DNA of 64,000 nt from Oligoflexia bacterium (GTDB lineage Bacteria; Bdellovibrionota_C; UBA2361; JAFLCA01): contig JAIBBV010000009.1 in NCBI GenBank assembly GCA_019694465.1, positions 16,982 to 80,981 of the forward strand. The letters are read 5' to 3'. Below are positions 8,044 to 16,411 of the stretch, in pieces. The notes beneath the pieces were generated by a model. That model saw only the letters and a list, made by a program, of their open reading frames with translations, did no database searches and had not been told where the DNA came from. The position numbers were made by a program, and so were the translations under genes. Within the stretch, counting starts at the first letter, position 1; the number at the start of each line of letters is the position of its first letter.

Positions 8044-10341
8044 ATGACTTCTATAGTTGTAGACACTGACGTGGGGCAGTTGGCATTCCTACAAATACAG
8101 GCTGGTAAAATTTACTGGTCTAATTATGACAACTCGAAAATTAAACGTGCTAACTTGGATGGATCGGCAATAGAGACTTTGGTCTCCGGTGCAGATGCCA
8201 CGAGTGTGGAGGGCGTTTCTTATGACAGTGCGCTAGATAAGCTATATTTCATCGGACACCCGACAGGTGGAATAAGCTTGCACCGCTCCACGCTGGGTGG
8301 GGCCTCAGTTGAAGTGCTTGGCATAGAAACAGGCTTCGATGTGGTGGCGAACTTTTTTGTGGCTGATCCAACAGCTACTCCAACGCCCACAGCCACTGCA
8401 ACAGCAAGCGCGACAGCAACAGTGACCCCGACTCCCACCGCAACTGTAACAAATACGGGCACGCCGACTCCAACTGCAACTATTACTAACACTCCGACAA
8501 CAACAAGTACGCCAACACTTACAGTCACCCCGACGGCGACCAGAACAGTTACCAGTACGCCTACACTAACTGTAACTCCCACACCGACACTTAGTCCTAT
8601 TCCAACAGCGCTGATTAATAGTGGGCTATTCTATTCTGTGTATGAGCCGGGCACGCCCACGCCGGGCGCGCGTGCGTCTGGGATCTACTACACGGACTTA
8701 AGCCTAACTCCGATACCAGTTTTGGTGGATACGCGTACAACTAATATCACTGCCATGGCGAGTTCGATCCACCAACAGAGGATCTACTGGAGTAACAAGC
8801 TTAAGGACAGTGTAGGAGATCAGTCAGCAATCTATAGCGCGCGCATGGATGGCAGCGATGTGCAGATTCTCAGAAATACATTTCAAATAGTGCTTGGCAT
8901 GGCTGTCGATCAGTCTCGTGACATTCTGTACTATCTGGAAGGCGATGCTTATGACGAAGTTTCTTACGGAGGGTATTTCGCTAGATTAAATCTTTCTGAT
9001 GGCAGCATGTCCTATGTGGGTAGCGCGCTTAGTATAGGCCGCGGCATTGCATACAACCCCACGGCAGATGGCCTCATGTATGGCTCGTTCGCCGGGGATA
9101 TCCGGTGGTTGCCATACGGATATAATAATTCAAGTGGTAATGGCTATGAGTTCGCCGTTAGTCCTGGTAGTAATTTCGTAGGGCAAACAATTTCGATTTC
9201 AAATGTGTACCCTGACTCACCTGCAGCGATTGTAGCTTCCGACCATGGCTATTACGTCTTTGATGGCCTACAAAGCTCCACAAATTTCCAGCGCATCTTT
9301 TCTCGCACCTCTCGGGCCATCGGTTATTATCAAGCAACTGGAGCTCGCCCATTGAAAGGGAAGGTCTTCAATAATTCATACTTAGTTTTGTTGTCATTCA
9401 GTGATGGAACTGTCGTCACTTCGAGTGGCGTTTCGGTGCAACTTGCGCCGGTGGGAAGTTATATTACTTCATTTGCTCCATCCGAAGTTGATTATGCAGA
9501 GATAGTTGCCACTTCAACGCCTACACCAAGTGGTGGTTCGCCTATCACTTTTGGTCGTGTGACGGTGAAGAATCCACCCAGCAATACGTTTGGTGGGCTC
9601 TTGGTGACTCTAGCTAAGATTACACCAACGCCCAGCGGTTCCGCCGCAATTACACTAGCAGGCTCGAATGAGCCGAATGATGAGCTCCCGTGCGGAAGCA
9701 CACTTAGCGATGCGAATGGAAATTACTCATTTAGTAACTTGAGCCCCGGCGAGTACACTATCTACTTCGACAGACTAGATGTTCAGCCCATTGTGAATCA
9801 GCTTAATTTCACAGCCGGCACAGAACTTCCACCGTTGCTCGCAGAATATAGCGACCCTGCGCCCAGTGGATGCACAAGTAAGGACAAGGTCAAGGCTGTT
9901 AATGCAGGTAATACAAAGATCGCAAGCGTGATAAAGTATTTGAACGCTACTGCCAAAAGTCTCTCAAAAACTGGCAAGAAAAAACTTTCCTCAAGTAAAG
10001 CGGCCGCCTTTTCGGCGAAGTTGTCCACTTACGTGGAACAGCAAAAATCAAGCTATTGTAGCATCGTATCCTCAAGTCTTGATCTGCCAGAGATCCCTTT
10101 AAGCTGCGCCAGCAGCGCCGGATGTAGTGTCGAAAGCCACAAAGCAAGCTACAAAAATATATTGAAGAAACTTAACGCTCTGCAAAGCCAGGGCCAAAAG
10201 ATGCTGAACTATGCAAGCAAGAATATTCCTGGTCTTTCAGTCGCATCCCAATTGGGCAAACTTAAGACCAAAGTCGCCGCTGCGGTGAGCAAAGTAAGCA
10301 CTTTGCCTTACAAGACCTATAGTTGCCCCGACAGTCAGTAG
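8044..10341 (+). CDS. Intact 3' part: YWTD repeats, Thr-Pro linker, CnaB-like and Lys-rich C-terminal domain
   Basis: The surviving 765-codon frame downstream of the TAA. Order: YWTD/LDL-receptor class B strands (KIYWSNYDNSKIKRANLDGS, LDKLYFIG) at residues 1-100; a Thr/Pro/Ala linker ~108-190; a second propeller part (RIYWSNKLKD, SARMDGSDVQIL) ~190-480; a carboxypeptidase-regulatory/CnaB-like domain with DANGNYSFSNLSPGEYTIYF at ~555-590; and a Lys/Ser-rich helical C-terminal domain with several cysteines (~610-765). The ATG at 8044 has no ribosome site and falls inside a propeller repeat without any signal peptide, so I think this frame is the tail of a disrupted gene rather than an independent one. 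The intact version would be a large secreted or surface propeller protein. Confidence 0.65.
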   Translation: MTSIVVDTDVGQLAFLQIQAGKIYWSNYDNSKIKRANLDGSAIETLVSGADATSVEGVSYDSALDKLYFIGHPTGGISLHRSTLGGASVEVLGIETGFDVVANFFVADPTATPTPTATATASATATVTPTPTATVTNTGTPTPTATITNTPTTTSTPTLTVTPTATRTVTSTPTLTVTPTPTLSPIPTALINSGLFYSVYEPGTPTPGARASGIYYTDLSLTPIPVLVDTRTTNITAMASSIHQQRIYWSNKLKDSVGDQSAIYSARMDGSDVQILRNTFQIVLGMAVDQSRDILYYLEGDAYDEVSYGGYFARLNLSDGSMSYVGSALSIGRGIAYNPTADGLMYGSFAGDIRWLPYGYNNSSGNGYEFAVSPGSNFVGQTISISNVYPDSPAAIVASDHGYYVFDGLQSSTNFQRIFSRTSRAIGYYQATGARPLKGKVFNNSYLVLLSFSDGTVVTSSGVSVQLAPVGSYITSFAPSEVDYAEIVATSTPTPSGGSPITFGRVTVKNPPSNTFGGLLVTLAKITPTPSGSAAITLAGSNEPNDELPCGSTLSDANGNYSFSNLSPGEYTIYFDRLDVQPIVNQLNFTAGTELPPLLAEYSDPAPSGCTSKDKVKAVNAGNTKIASVIKYLNATAKSLSKTGKKKLSSSKAAAFSAKLSTYVEQQKSSYCSIVSSSLDLPEIPLSCASSAGCSVESHKASYKNILKKLNALQSQGQKMLNYASKNIPGLSVASQLGKLKTKVAAAVSKVSTLPYKTYSCPDSQ
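8366..8610 (+). repeat. Thr-Pro-Thr-Ala low-complexity repeat region
   Basis: About 245 bases encode an irregular array of PTPT, TATA and TVTPT units forming an extended, probably rigid linker between two propeller segments. The codons vary (act, aca, acg, acc), so this is degenerate rather than a recent exact tandem expansion. Such linkers are typical of secreted multidomain proteins. The long minus-strand frame opposite it is a by-product of this composition. Confidence 0.85.
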
Positions 10342-10371
10342 TAATACTCACAGAGATGCTAGCAACCTGAC

Positions 10372-10385
10372 ATTTAGGCCTAAAT
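10372..10385. repeat. Perfect palindrome ATTTAGGCCTAAAT before the GspE-like gene
   Basis: A perfect 14-base palindrome is extended by an outer imperfect arm (AGCAACC upstream, GGGTGCT downstream), giving a dyad over about 10360-10393. It lies between the broken propeller gene and the GspE-like gene and overlaps the earliest possible start codon (GTG 10389), which argues for a later start. No T-run follows. It may be an operator or a transcript-end hairpin. Confidence 0.4.
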
Positions 10386-10481
10386 AGGGTGCTGGTTGGG
10401 CGCTTTGTTATTCAGTATTTCCATGCATATTACGATCTTATGAACTGGAGGACTTCTCCGCGTACAGCGAGAAGCGGAGTT

Positions 10482-12599
10482 ATGCATTCGGGGGGCTTTG
10501 TGAGTAGCGATATCGCACTGGTCAAAGTGCTGCGTAAGACAGGTATACTTGGCGAAGAGGTAGATCCGAGTTTATTTCACTCAAGACACTCTTGCCCGAT
10601 TCGAATTCTAGGGCGTCGAGGTTTTTTTGACGAGCTAGCAGCGATCCAAAAGGTCGCCCTACATTTGGGCGTGCGCTACCTTGATTTATTCGACCCGCTT
10701 GTAAGCGCTAAGCTCACCTTAGGGGAATTCCTATCAAAGATTGATCAGCAACTTTTACGAGCGCATCATATGCTTCCGCTATATCAGGAGGGGGGCAAGG
10801 TCTTAGTCGCGCTGGCCAATCCACTTGATAGTGAAGGAGTAAAGCTATTGTCATTTGCTTTGGGGGCACCTTTAACGGTGGCGATCGCGGATGAAGCTAA
10901 AATTGTTAGTTTACTTAGCTCATCTGCGCCGCAAACTACAATCGACTTTGACGCAATGGAGCAAATTGAACCTGATGAGGAAGTCGAGTTTCTGGGAAGC
11001 ACACAAAAGGAGGAAAACCTTGATACAGAACTAGTGGACACCCCGCCCATTGTTCGAATTGTTAATAAAATCATATCAGATGCCGTTGTTGCGAATGCTA
11101 GCGATATTCATGTTGATCCTACTCCCAGCGGAATTGATATACGCTTTAGAATTGACGGAGTAATGCAACATGTCATGGATGCTCCAAAACGTGTGCAGCT
11201 TCCTATCGTGTCGCGTTTAAAGTTGATTGCAGGAATGGACATCGCCGAGCGACGTAAGCCGCAAGATGGCAGAGCGCGTGTGCGAGTTGCGACAGAGCCG
11301 ATTGATTTGCGCGTGTCTGCGCTTCCAACCGCACACGGCGAAAAGATTGTTATCCGTTTGCTATCGAGTAACTTTGATGACCTTAACTTCTCGCGATTGG
11401 CTATGCCGCCAGAAATTGAGAAGAACTTGATGCGGGACCTTTCCCTCACAGGGAAGTTAATACTAGTCACTGGACCTACTGGATCGGGCAAAACTACAAC
11501 TCTATACACCTGTCTGAAGCAGCTTCGTGACGGATCCACTAACATTGAAACTGTGGAAGATCCGATTGAGTACCGTATTGGTGGAATTAACCAAGTACAA
11601 ATAAATGAGCCAGCTGGCCTGAGCTTTGCTAGCGTTTTGCGTTCTATCCTCAGACAGGATCCGGATGTGATAATGATTGGCGAGATTCGAGACGCAGAAA
11701 CTGCGGCCATTGCGCTCCAGGCTGCTCAGACAGGGCATATGGTGCTATCCACACTGCACACCAATGACGCACCGTCTGCCATTACGCGCCTTCTAAATTT
11801 AAATGCCGATGCCTTTGCGATAGCTGCAAGCCTCCAATCCGTGCTTGCACAGCGGTTGGTGCGTCGAATCTGTGATTCGTGTAACTCCCCGATGCCTGCT
11901 GCGGCAATTGCCTCCTATTCTAAAGTTATTGAGGCTTATAAGCTGGATCCCAAAGAGCTGCGGGTGGGCTTAGGATGTGAGGCTTGTCGCTTCACTGGGT
12001 TTCGCGGGCGCCTTGGCTTGTATAGCTATTTGCCAGTGAATCCGGAGGTCGCAGCACTTATAGTTCGGGGAGCATCTCTTCAAGAGTTTTCTGCAGTTGC
12101 GGTGAAGTACGGCTGTCAGTCACTCGATCAGTCAGCAATTGAACTACTTAGGACAGGAAAGACTTCTTTGTCAGAAGTGCGCTGCTATTTGAATGAAACC
12201 GAGCATGCTGCCTCAGCTGCTGCAGCTGCGCATGACACTACCGTAATGGTGGTTGAGGATGATCTTGAGTGTCGAAAGAAGATCGGGTTTATGCTGGGTA
12301 AGGAGGGATACAAAATCGTAGAGGCTAAAAATGGAGCTGAAGCTCTCCAGCAACTGCTGTCTTCCAAACCTGATCTCATAGTGAGTGGACTTGGAATGCC
12401 GGTCATGGATGGGCGCACATTCATTCAGCGCGTTAAAGCCGAAGATAACTTTAATCAGATCCCGATAGTTGTCTTGACAAGTGCAGATTCTGATGAAAAC
12501 GAGTCAGAGTTGCTTGATATGGGCGTAGATGACTTTGTAAGTCGTGCTAGGGGCCCGGAAGTAATCCTTAAACGCGTGAAGCGAGCCCTGAGCTTATAG
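10482..12599 (+). CDS. GspE/PilB-type secretion ATPase fused to a degenerate receiver domain
   Basis: A 705-residue fusion. Residues ~20-145 are a GspE/MshE N-terminal domain. Residues ~170-560 are a type II secretion/type IV pilus ATPase: Walker A GPTGSGKTTT (from ~331), Walker B DPDVIMIGEIRD, the Asp-box and HTND His-box (STLHTND), and a zinc tetracysteine CDSC...CEAC. Residues ~585-705 are a CheY-like receiver with the acidic residues E592-D593-D594 and T666, but the phosphoacceptor Asp is replaced by G636 (VSGLGMPVMDG) and the conserved Lys by R688, so it cannot be phosphorylated normally. The ATPase should power pilus or pseudopilus assembly; no other such genes are nearby. ATG 10482 is my choice; ATG 10440 and GTG 10389 are in frame upstream. 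Confidence 0.88.
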   Translation: MHSGGFVSSDIALVKVLRKTGILGEEVDPSLFHSRHSCPIRILGRRGFFDELAAIQKVALHLGVRYLDLFDPLVSAKLTLGEFLSKIDQQLLRAHHMLPLYQEGGKVLVALANPLDSEGVKLLSFALGAPLTVAIADEAKIVSLLSSSAPQTTIDFDAMEQIEPDEEVEFLGSTQKEENLDTELVDTPPIVRIVNKIISDAVVANASDIHVDPTPSGIDIRFRIDGVMQHVMDAPKRVQLPIVSRLKLIAGMDIAERRKPQDGRARVRVATEPIDLRVSALPTAHGEKIVIRLLSSNFDDLNFSRLAMPPEIEKNLMRDLSLTGKLILVTGPTGSGKTTTLYTCLKQLRDGSTNIETVEDPIEYRIGGINQVQINEPAGLSFASVLRSILRQDPDVIMIGEIRDAETAAIALQAAQTGHMVLSTLHTNDAPSAITRLLNLNADAFAIAASLQSVLAQRLVRRICDSCNSPMPAAAIASYSKVIEAYKLDPKELRVGLGCEACRFTGFRGRLGLYSYLPVNPEVAALIVRGASLQEFSAVAVKYGCQSLDQSAIELLRTGKTSLSEVRCYLNETEHAASAAAAAHDTTVMVVEDDLECRKKIGFMLGKEGYKIVEAKNGAEALQQLLSSKPDLIVSGLGMPVMDGRTFIQRVKAEDNFNQIPIVVLTSADSDENESELLDMGVDDFVSRARGPEVILKRVKRALSL

Positions 12600-12701
12600 C
12601 GACATCAAAAGTTAGCTGCTACCTGTTGCTGGGGACTTCAAATTCCCCCGTTGTAATCCCTTGAAAATACTGCAATAAATCCAACTTAGGACAACTCACT
12701 T

Positions 12702-12986
12702 ATGTCTCAAGCGCACCTAGATGCCTTGGCCCAGTCCTTGGCGGATAAAATTGTTGCACGTCGCATGGCGGCACCGGCAATCTTCATGCTGGAGATGTCG
12801 AAGCCTCTGTGCGGGCTAGCGGAAGCAGCTGGGCATATTAGCTTGCCTCTAGTGGGAGCACTAGTCGGTCAGCGCCGTAGCCGCGAGCTGATGGATTTTC
12901 TGAGCTCACGGGACAACCTAGAGAGACTCATCTGTCTAATCGAAGAGGGTGAGGGCAGACAGAAGGGGGCAGCACATGGGAATTGA
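12702..12986 (+). CDS. Small protein of unknown function, first gene of the GlmL/DUF6754 cluster
   Basis: A 94-residue protein with a mixed charged N-terminal helix, a central hydrophobic stretch (AIFMLEMSKPLCGLAEAAGH, then LPLVGALVG) and a C-terminal charged helix (SRELMDFLSSRDNLERLICL). I do not recognise a family. The middle may be membrane-associated but is not a clean transmembrane helix. Its 3' end overlaps the start of the DUF6754-like gene by 11 bases, which indicates translational coupling and a joint function with the following membrane proteins. AGGA lies about 11 bases before the ATG. Confidence 0.7.
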   Translation: MSQAHLDALAQSLADKIVARRMAAPAIFMLEMSKPLCGLAEAAGHISLPLVGALVGQRRSRELMDFLSSRDNLERLICLIEEGEGRQKGAAHGN

Positions 12987-13773
12987 GCACGCCAGCCTTG
13001 GGGTCCTAGTCCTGATGGCGCTTCTTATCGGGCCTGTCCTTTACTATATTCGATTGGCACGTCAGGAGCGCGAACTTTATGTGCGCCGAATTCCTGGGGT
13101 TGGGGCGATCGACGAAGCTGTAGGCCGCGCTGCAGAATTAGGGCGACCTGTCTCATACACATCGGGCTTAACAGGTGTTGGTCCTGTGCTATACGCCTGT
13201 CTTGGCGTTTTGTATCACGTTGCTCGTAAAGCTGCCCGCTACAAGCTAAAGCTTCTTACTCCACAAAGTGATGCGCAGGTGCTGGTGGTAGCCGAAGACA
13301 CATTGCGTGACGCCTATCGGGCCGAAGGGCGCCTCGCGCTTCTTGATGCGCGCAATAATATGTACCTCTCCGATGAGCAGTTCGCCTTTGCTGCTGGCTA
13401 CATGGGGCTCATGCAGCGCGAGGCCGTCGCTGCCACATTTTTATTCGGGCATTTCGCTGCTGAGTCGCTGCTCTTAGCCGAGGCTGGGCAGCAAGCCGGC
13501 GCTATGCAGGTGGCCAGCACAATTAGTCCCGAGCAGGTGCCATTTTTTATTTGCACCTGCGATTACACTCTGATTGGAGAAGAACTTTTTGCTGCGGCTG
13601 CATATTTAACGCGTGAGCCTGTTCAACTTGGTAGTTTATATGGGCAAGATCGTGCCAAGCTTTTAATGTTTGTAGCTATAGTTGTTGGTGTAGTTATAGC
13701 CACACTAAATTCTATTTATCCTGAGCTACAGCTTAGAAACATCGAAGACTACATATTAAGGGAGCTTTGGTAG
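12976..13773 (+). CDS. DUF6754-like membrane protein
   Basis: A 265-residue protein with an N-terminal transmembrane helix (LVLMALLIGPVLYYIRLA), a soluble middle, and a C-terminal helix (LLMFVAIVVGVVIATL). The segment just after the first helix, RRIPGVGAIDEAVGRAAELG, with the following RPVSYTSG, is the pattern I associate with the DUF6754 family, whose function is unknown. The middle contains a possible nucleotide- or ligand-binding beta-alpha arrangement (AQVLVVAEDTLRDAYRAEGR). The ATG at 12976 has a GGGGG ribosome site at 12965-12969; an upstream in-frame start lies inside the preceding gene. It is followed after three bases by the next membrane protein gene. Confidence 0.72.
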   Translation: MGIEHASLGVLVLMALLIGPVLYYIRLARQERELYVRRIPGVGAIDEAVGRAAELGRPVSYTSGLTGVGPVLYACLGVLYHVARKAARYKLKLLTPQSDAQVLVVAEDTLRDAYRAEGRLALLDARNNMYLSDEQFAFAAGYMGLMQREAVAATFLFGHFAAESLLLAEAGQQAGAMQVASTISPEQVPFFICTCDYTLIGEELFAAAAYLTREPVQLGSLYGQDRAKLLMFVAIVVGVVIATLNSIYPELQLRNIEDYILRELW

Positions 13774-13776
13774 CCC

Positions 13777-14817
13777 ATGCAGTATCGTGCCAAACTCATC
13801 AAATTAGTCACATTCCTAGGCGGAATTTATTATTTTCTCGAATTCGTTCTGCCCGCCAGCATTGCAGGCGTAAAGATAGATCAATACCACGAGCAAATCT
13901 CGAACGGATTTGTCGCAGTGGGGGCCGCAGCGATTGGTTTGGGGTTAATAAACTTACTAATGGTGCATGGCTCGCGCATAATCTTTCGGCGCCGCGGCTG
14001 GTTTGAAAGCTGTGCTTTGCTGCTTGGGCTGACGGCTATGGCTTACGCGACTGCTGGTGAGTGGGCCGGGTCGGTAGACTCTTCCGCACAAGCAGGGCGC
14101 TTAATGATGCTGCGCGAGTTCTCTGATCGAATTATGGCGGACGCGGCAGCGAATAAGGCAGATGTGCTGCCGGTCTCAAAACGCAATCAATTTCTATACG
14201 ATGCGGCTACCAAGGAAATACCAGAACTCCGAGCTTTAGTAACGCGCTTGTCGAACATGGCGGGCGAAGATGTCGAAACCGCCCGCGCGCAGCGACTTTC
14301 GCCGCGTGTATTGGCAGCAACGGATGCATTGGTGTCAGGCTTAGAAGATCTGCCGCGGGGTGAGGCTGCTGTAGGCGATGTGGGGAAGAACTCCGAAATT
14401 TCACAGCGCCTAGCGGACGCCTCAGTCCTAAGCCGTGAAGGCGAAACTTTGCTTTTCGAGCAGACGCGTACAAAGCGCTTTTATGAATTTTTGTATCAAA
14501 GCTTTTTTATCAGCTTAGGTGCAGCCATGTTTTCCCTGCTTGGCTTTTACATAGCAGCAGCGGCTTACCGCGCTTTTAGAATTCGCTCTTCAGAGTCTGC
14601 GCTCATGTTATGTGCGGCTCTTTTGGTTATGCTTGGGCAGATACCGTTTGGGCTTTGGATTTGGGACGGCTTTCCCGAGGTAAGAGTGTGGTTGCTGTCT
14701 ATCCCAAGTTCAGGAGCATTCCGCGCTATAAAAATAGGAGCATTGGTAGCTGGGTTAGTGATGGCGTTCCGTATGTGGCTCTCGATTGAGTCGGAATCTT
14801 TTGCGGAGCGCTCATGA
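13777..14817 (+). CDS. Multi-pass membrane protein of unknown function
   Basis: A 346-residue protein with about three N-terminal transmembrane helices (residues ~8-30, 43-67, 78-98), a large soluble loop with an alpha-helical, charged composition (~100-235), then three more helices (~235-262, 273-295, 310-333). I do not recognise a family. It starts three bases after the DUF6754-like stop with AGGGAG upstream, and its stop overlaps the next start as ATGA. This arrangement suggests a subunit of a membrane complex whose loop faces one side of the membrane. Confidence 0.72.
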   Translation: MQYRAKLIKLVTFLGGIYYFLEFVLPASIAGVKIDQYHEQISNGFVAVGAAAIGLGLINLLMVHGSRIIFRRRGWFESCALLLGLTAMAYATAGEWAGSVDSSAQAGRLMMLREFSDRIMADAAANKADVLPVSKRNQFLYDAATKEIPELRALVTRLSNMAGEDVETARAQRLSPRVLAATDALVSGLEDLPRGEAAVGDVGKNSEISQRLADASVLSREGETLLFEQTRTKRFYEFLYQSFFISLGAAMFSLLGFYIAAAAYRAFRIRSSESALMLCAALLVMLGQIPFGLWIWDGFPEVRVWLLSIPSSGAFRAIKIGALVAGLVMAFRMWLSIESESFAERS

Positions 14818-15692
14818 GTAGCAGCAAAGTAGGGATGGATCTGGATCGGCGCTGGATTTACTTGTTGGTGCTTCTGGCTATCAGCCTTCCGCTATTACGT
14901 AAGTATTCGGTGCCTCCTGCTCGAATGAGTGCGGCTGAGAAAGTTTTTGAAGTGGTTGAGTCCACGCAGCTGCAGCCGGGGGATGTCGCTTTTGTTGCCA
15001 TCGATTTTGGACCAGGGATGGTAGCGGAAAGCCTGCCACAGGCTGAGGCTGTAGTGGAACACCTAATGCGGCGCAGGATACCGGTAGTTTTCTGGTCGCT
15101 GTATGTGCTGGCTGAGCCTTTCTTAGATTCTGTGCCGCAGCGTGTGGCAGAGCGGCTGGGTAAGGAGTATCCAGGGCAAAGCTGGGAATATGGGCGTGAT
15201 TGGGTAAATTTAGGCTATCGCGCGGGTGGCGGCTTGCTGCTGCAGTCCATTCCTAAGTCTGAAAATCTACTGGAACTTTTTAAGCGTGATGCGCGGGGAA
15301 ACAATTTGGCTGACCTGCCAGCGCTTAAAGATTTTCGGCGCCTCGAGCAAATCAAGGTGCTGGGGGAGTTCACCGGCTTGCAAGGCATGTTGGATGCCTA
15401 CATTCAGTTCTTTCAGAAGAAGGGCTTCCGCCTAAACCTTGTGCACGGCTGTACTTCAATTGCCACCCCCGAGGCCTTTGTGTACTTGGATTCGGGGCAG
15501 ATTGTCGGCCTATTAGAGGGTATCGCTGGGGCGGCCTGGTATTCTGAGCTTTTAGGAAAGAAATTCCCCGCTCGACTTCCGGATAGTTCAGGAGTTATCA
15601 ACACAGGCCTTGGAATCGCTCACATTGTAATCATCTTTTTGATTGTTGTGGGCAACCTCTCATCGCTAGCACGCTGGTGGAGGCAGGCATGA
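14814..15692 (+). CDS. Membrane-anchored protein with large extracytoplasmic-type domain, unknown
   Basis: A 292-residue protein with a TM helix near the N-terminus (IYLLVLLAISLPLL) and another near the C-terminus (IAHIVIIFLIVVGNLSSL); the ~230-residue middle looks like a Rossmann-type alpha/beta domain (GDVAFVAIDFGPGMVAESLP, RRIPVVFWSLYVLAEPFL, LVHGCTSIATPEAF). The order and helix spacing resemble ligand- or substrate-binding folds but no family is recognised. Start and stop overlap both neighbours by ATGA, so translation is coupled to the adjacent membrane proteins. Confidence 0.7.
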   Translation: MSSSKVGMDLDRRWIYLLVLLAISLPLLRKYSVPPARMSAAEKVFEVVESTQLQPGDVAFVAIDFGPGMVAESLPQAEAVVEHLMRRRIPVVFWSLYVLAEPFLDSVPQRVAERLGKEYPGQSWEYGRDWVNLGYRAGGGLLLQSIPKSENLLELFKRDARGNNLADLPALKDFRRLEQIKVLGEFTGLQGMLDAYIQFFQKKGFRLNLVHGCTSIATPEAFVYLDSGQIVGLLEGIAGAAWYSELLGKKFPARLPDSSGVINTGLGIAHIVIIFLIVVGNLSSLARWWRQA

Positions 15693-16408
15693 GCACAGTG
15701 AACTACGAGCCATGGACACTTGCTACTATTCTTACCGGTGGCCTTGGTACTTTGGCGATCTTTAGCTTCCTTGTCCGTGAAAATCGCCTGTATCGCATAT
15801 TTGAGCATCTATATATAGGAATTGCGGCTGGTTTAGGCTTAGTAGTCCCAATTAAGAACTATATCTGGCCGCAAATTCTGGTGCCGCTGTTAGGATATGA
15901 TGTGGTGCAATATCCCGATGGGACCTTCTCAAAGGTATATGACCCCACAAATCTGCTTTACATTTTACCGCTCAGTTTTGGATGCCTTTACTACTTTGTT
16001 TACTCGCGCCGCTATGCCTGGCTGTCGAAACTTGTAATTGGCTTCTCACTCGGCATGTCTGGTGGGCTAGCTTTCAAGGGATTCTTCAATGAGATAATTC
16101 CACAGCTGGCTAGCAGCTTTAAGCCATTGGTAGTCTATCATGACGGCGCTTTGGATCTATTCCGCTCCTTTTCCAATACAGTCTTTGTGGTGACTCTACT
16201 GAGCGTGATGTATTACTTTTTCTTCTCCTTCCGTCGCCGCGCCCGATTTGCCGAAATGGGGGCGGGCTTAGGTCGCTGGTTGATGATGGTGTGCTTCGGG
16301 GCATTTTTTGGTTCCACCGTCATGGCGCGTATGGCGCTGCTCGTGGAAAGGCTGCAGTTTTTGCTAAATGACTGGGGAGCTGCGCTTCGTTATTGTATAG
16401 GGCTTTAA
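15689..16408 (+). CDS. Polytopic membrane protein, unknown family
   Basis: A 239-residue, strongly hydrophobic protein with about six or seven transmembrane helices (for example ILTGGLGTLAIFSFLV, LVIGFSLGMSGGLAFKGFF, VFVVTLLSVMYYFFFSF). Basic clusters SRRYAW and FRRRAR probably mark cytoplasmic loops. The ATG at 15689 is chosen because GGAGG lies five bases upstream and the ATGA overlap with the previous stop repeats the pattern seen one gene earlier; a GTG at 15677 is in frame. Probably the membrane-embedded partner of the two preceding proteins. Three bases separate it from the GlmL-family gene. Confidence 0.7.
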   Translation: MSTVNYEPWTLATILTGGLGTLAIFSFLVRENRLYRIFEHLYIGIAAGLGLVVPIKNYIWPQILVPLLGYDVVQYPDGTFSKVYDPTNLLYILPLSFGCLYYFVYSRRYAWLSKLVIGFSLGMSGGLAFKGFFNEIIPQLASSFKPLVVYHDGALDLFRSFSNTVFVVTLLSVMYYFFFSFRRRARFAEMGAGLGRWLMMVCFGAFFGSTVMARMALLVERLQFLLNDWGAALRYCIGL

Positions 16409-16411
16409 GTA

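Larger units (their letters stand above)
7493..10341 (+). pseudogene. YWTD beta-propeller secreted protein gene, broken by frameshift and stop
   Basis: Three consecutive frames encode one colinear protein. The first piece (7493 onward) gives a signal-like segment (LHIILALFAFGLCHADVLV) and the first propeller strand LLNSDGSGARRL. At about 7685-7689 the homology moves to the next frame (VSGATYGLFYDSTSQKIYF), which one missing G in a TTGGTT context would explain. That second frame carries YWTD-type repeats until an in-frame TAA at 7996-7998, exactly where the repeat pattern IYW needs TGG; the same frame then continues as AGYAEIGRAALDGTG and into the long open frame from 8044. So two lesions split a gene of about 940 codons. 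Sequencing error could explain the single-base indel but less easily TGG to TAA. I infer recent inactivation, or programmed expression of the downstream part. Confidence 0.7.

Noticed and set aside
8220..8582. 120-codon minus-strand frame rich in Val and Gly
   Set aside because: It is the reverse of the Thr/Pro-rich repeat region; composition explains the lack of stops.
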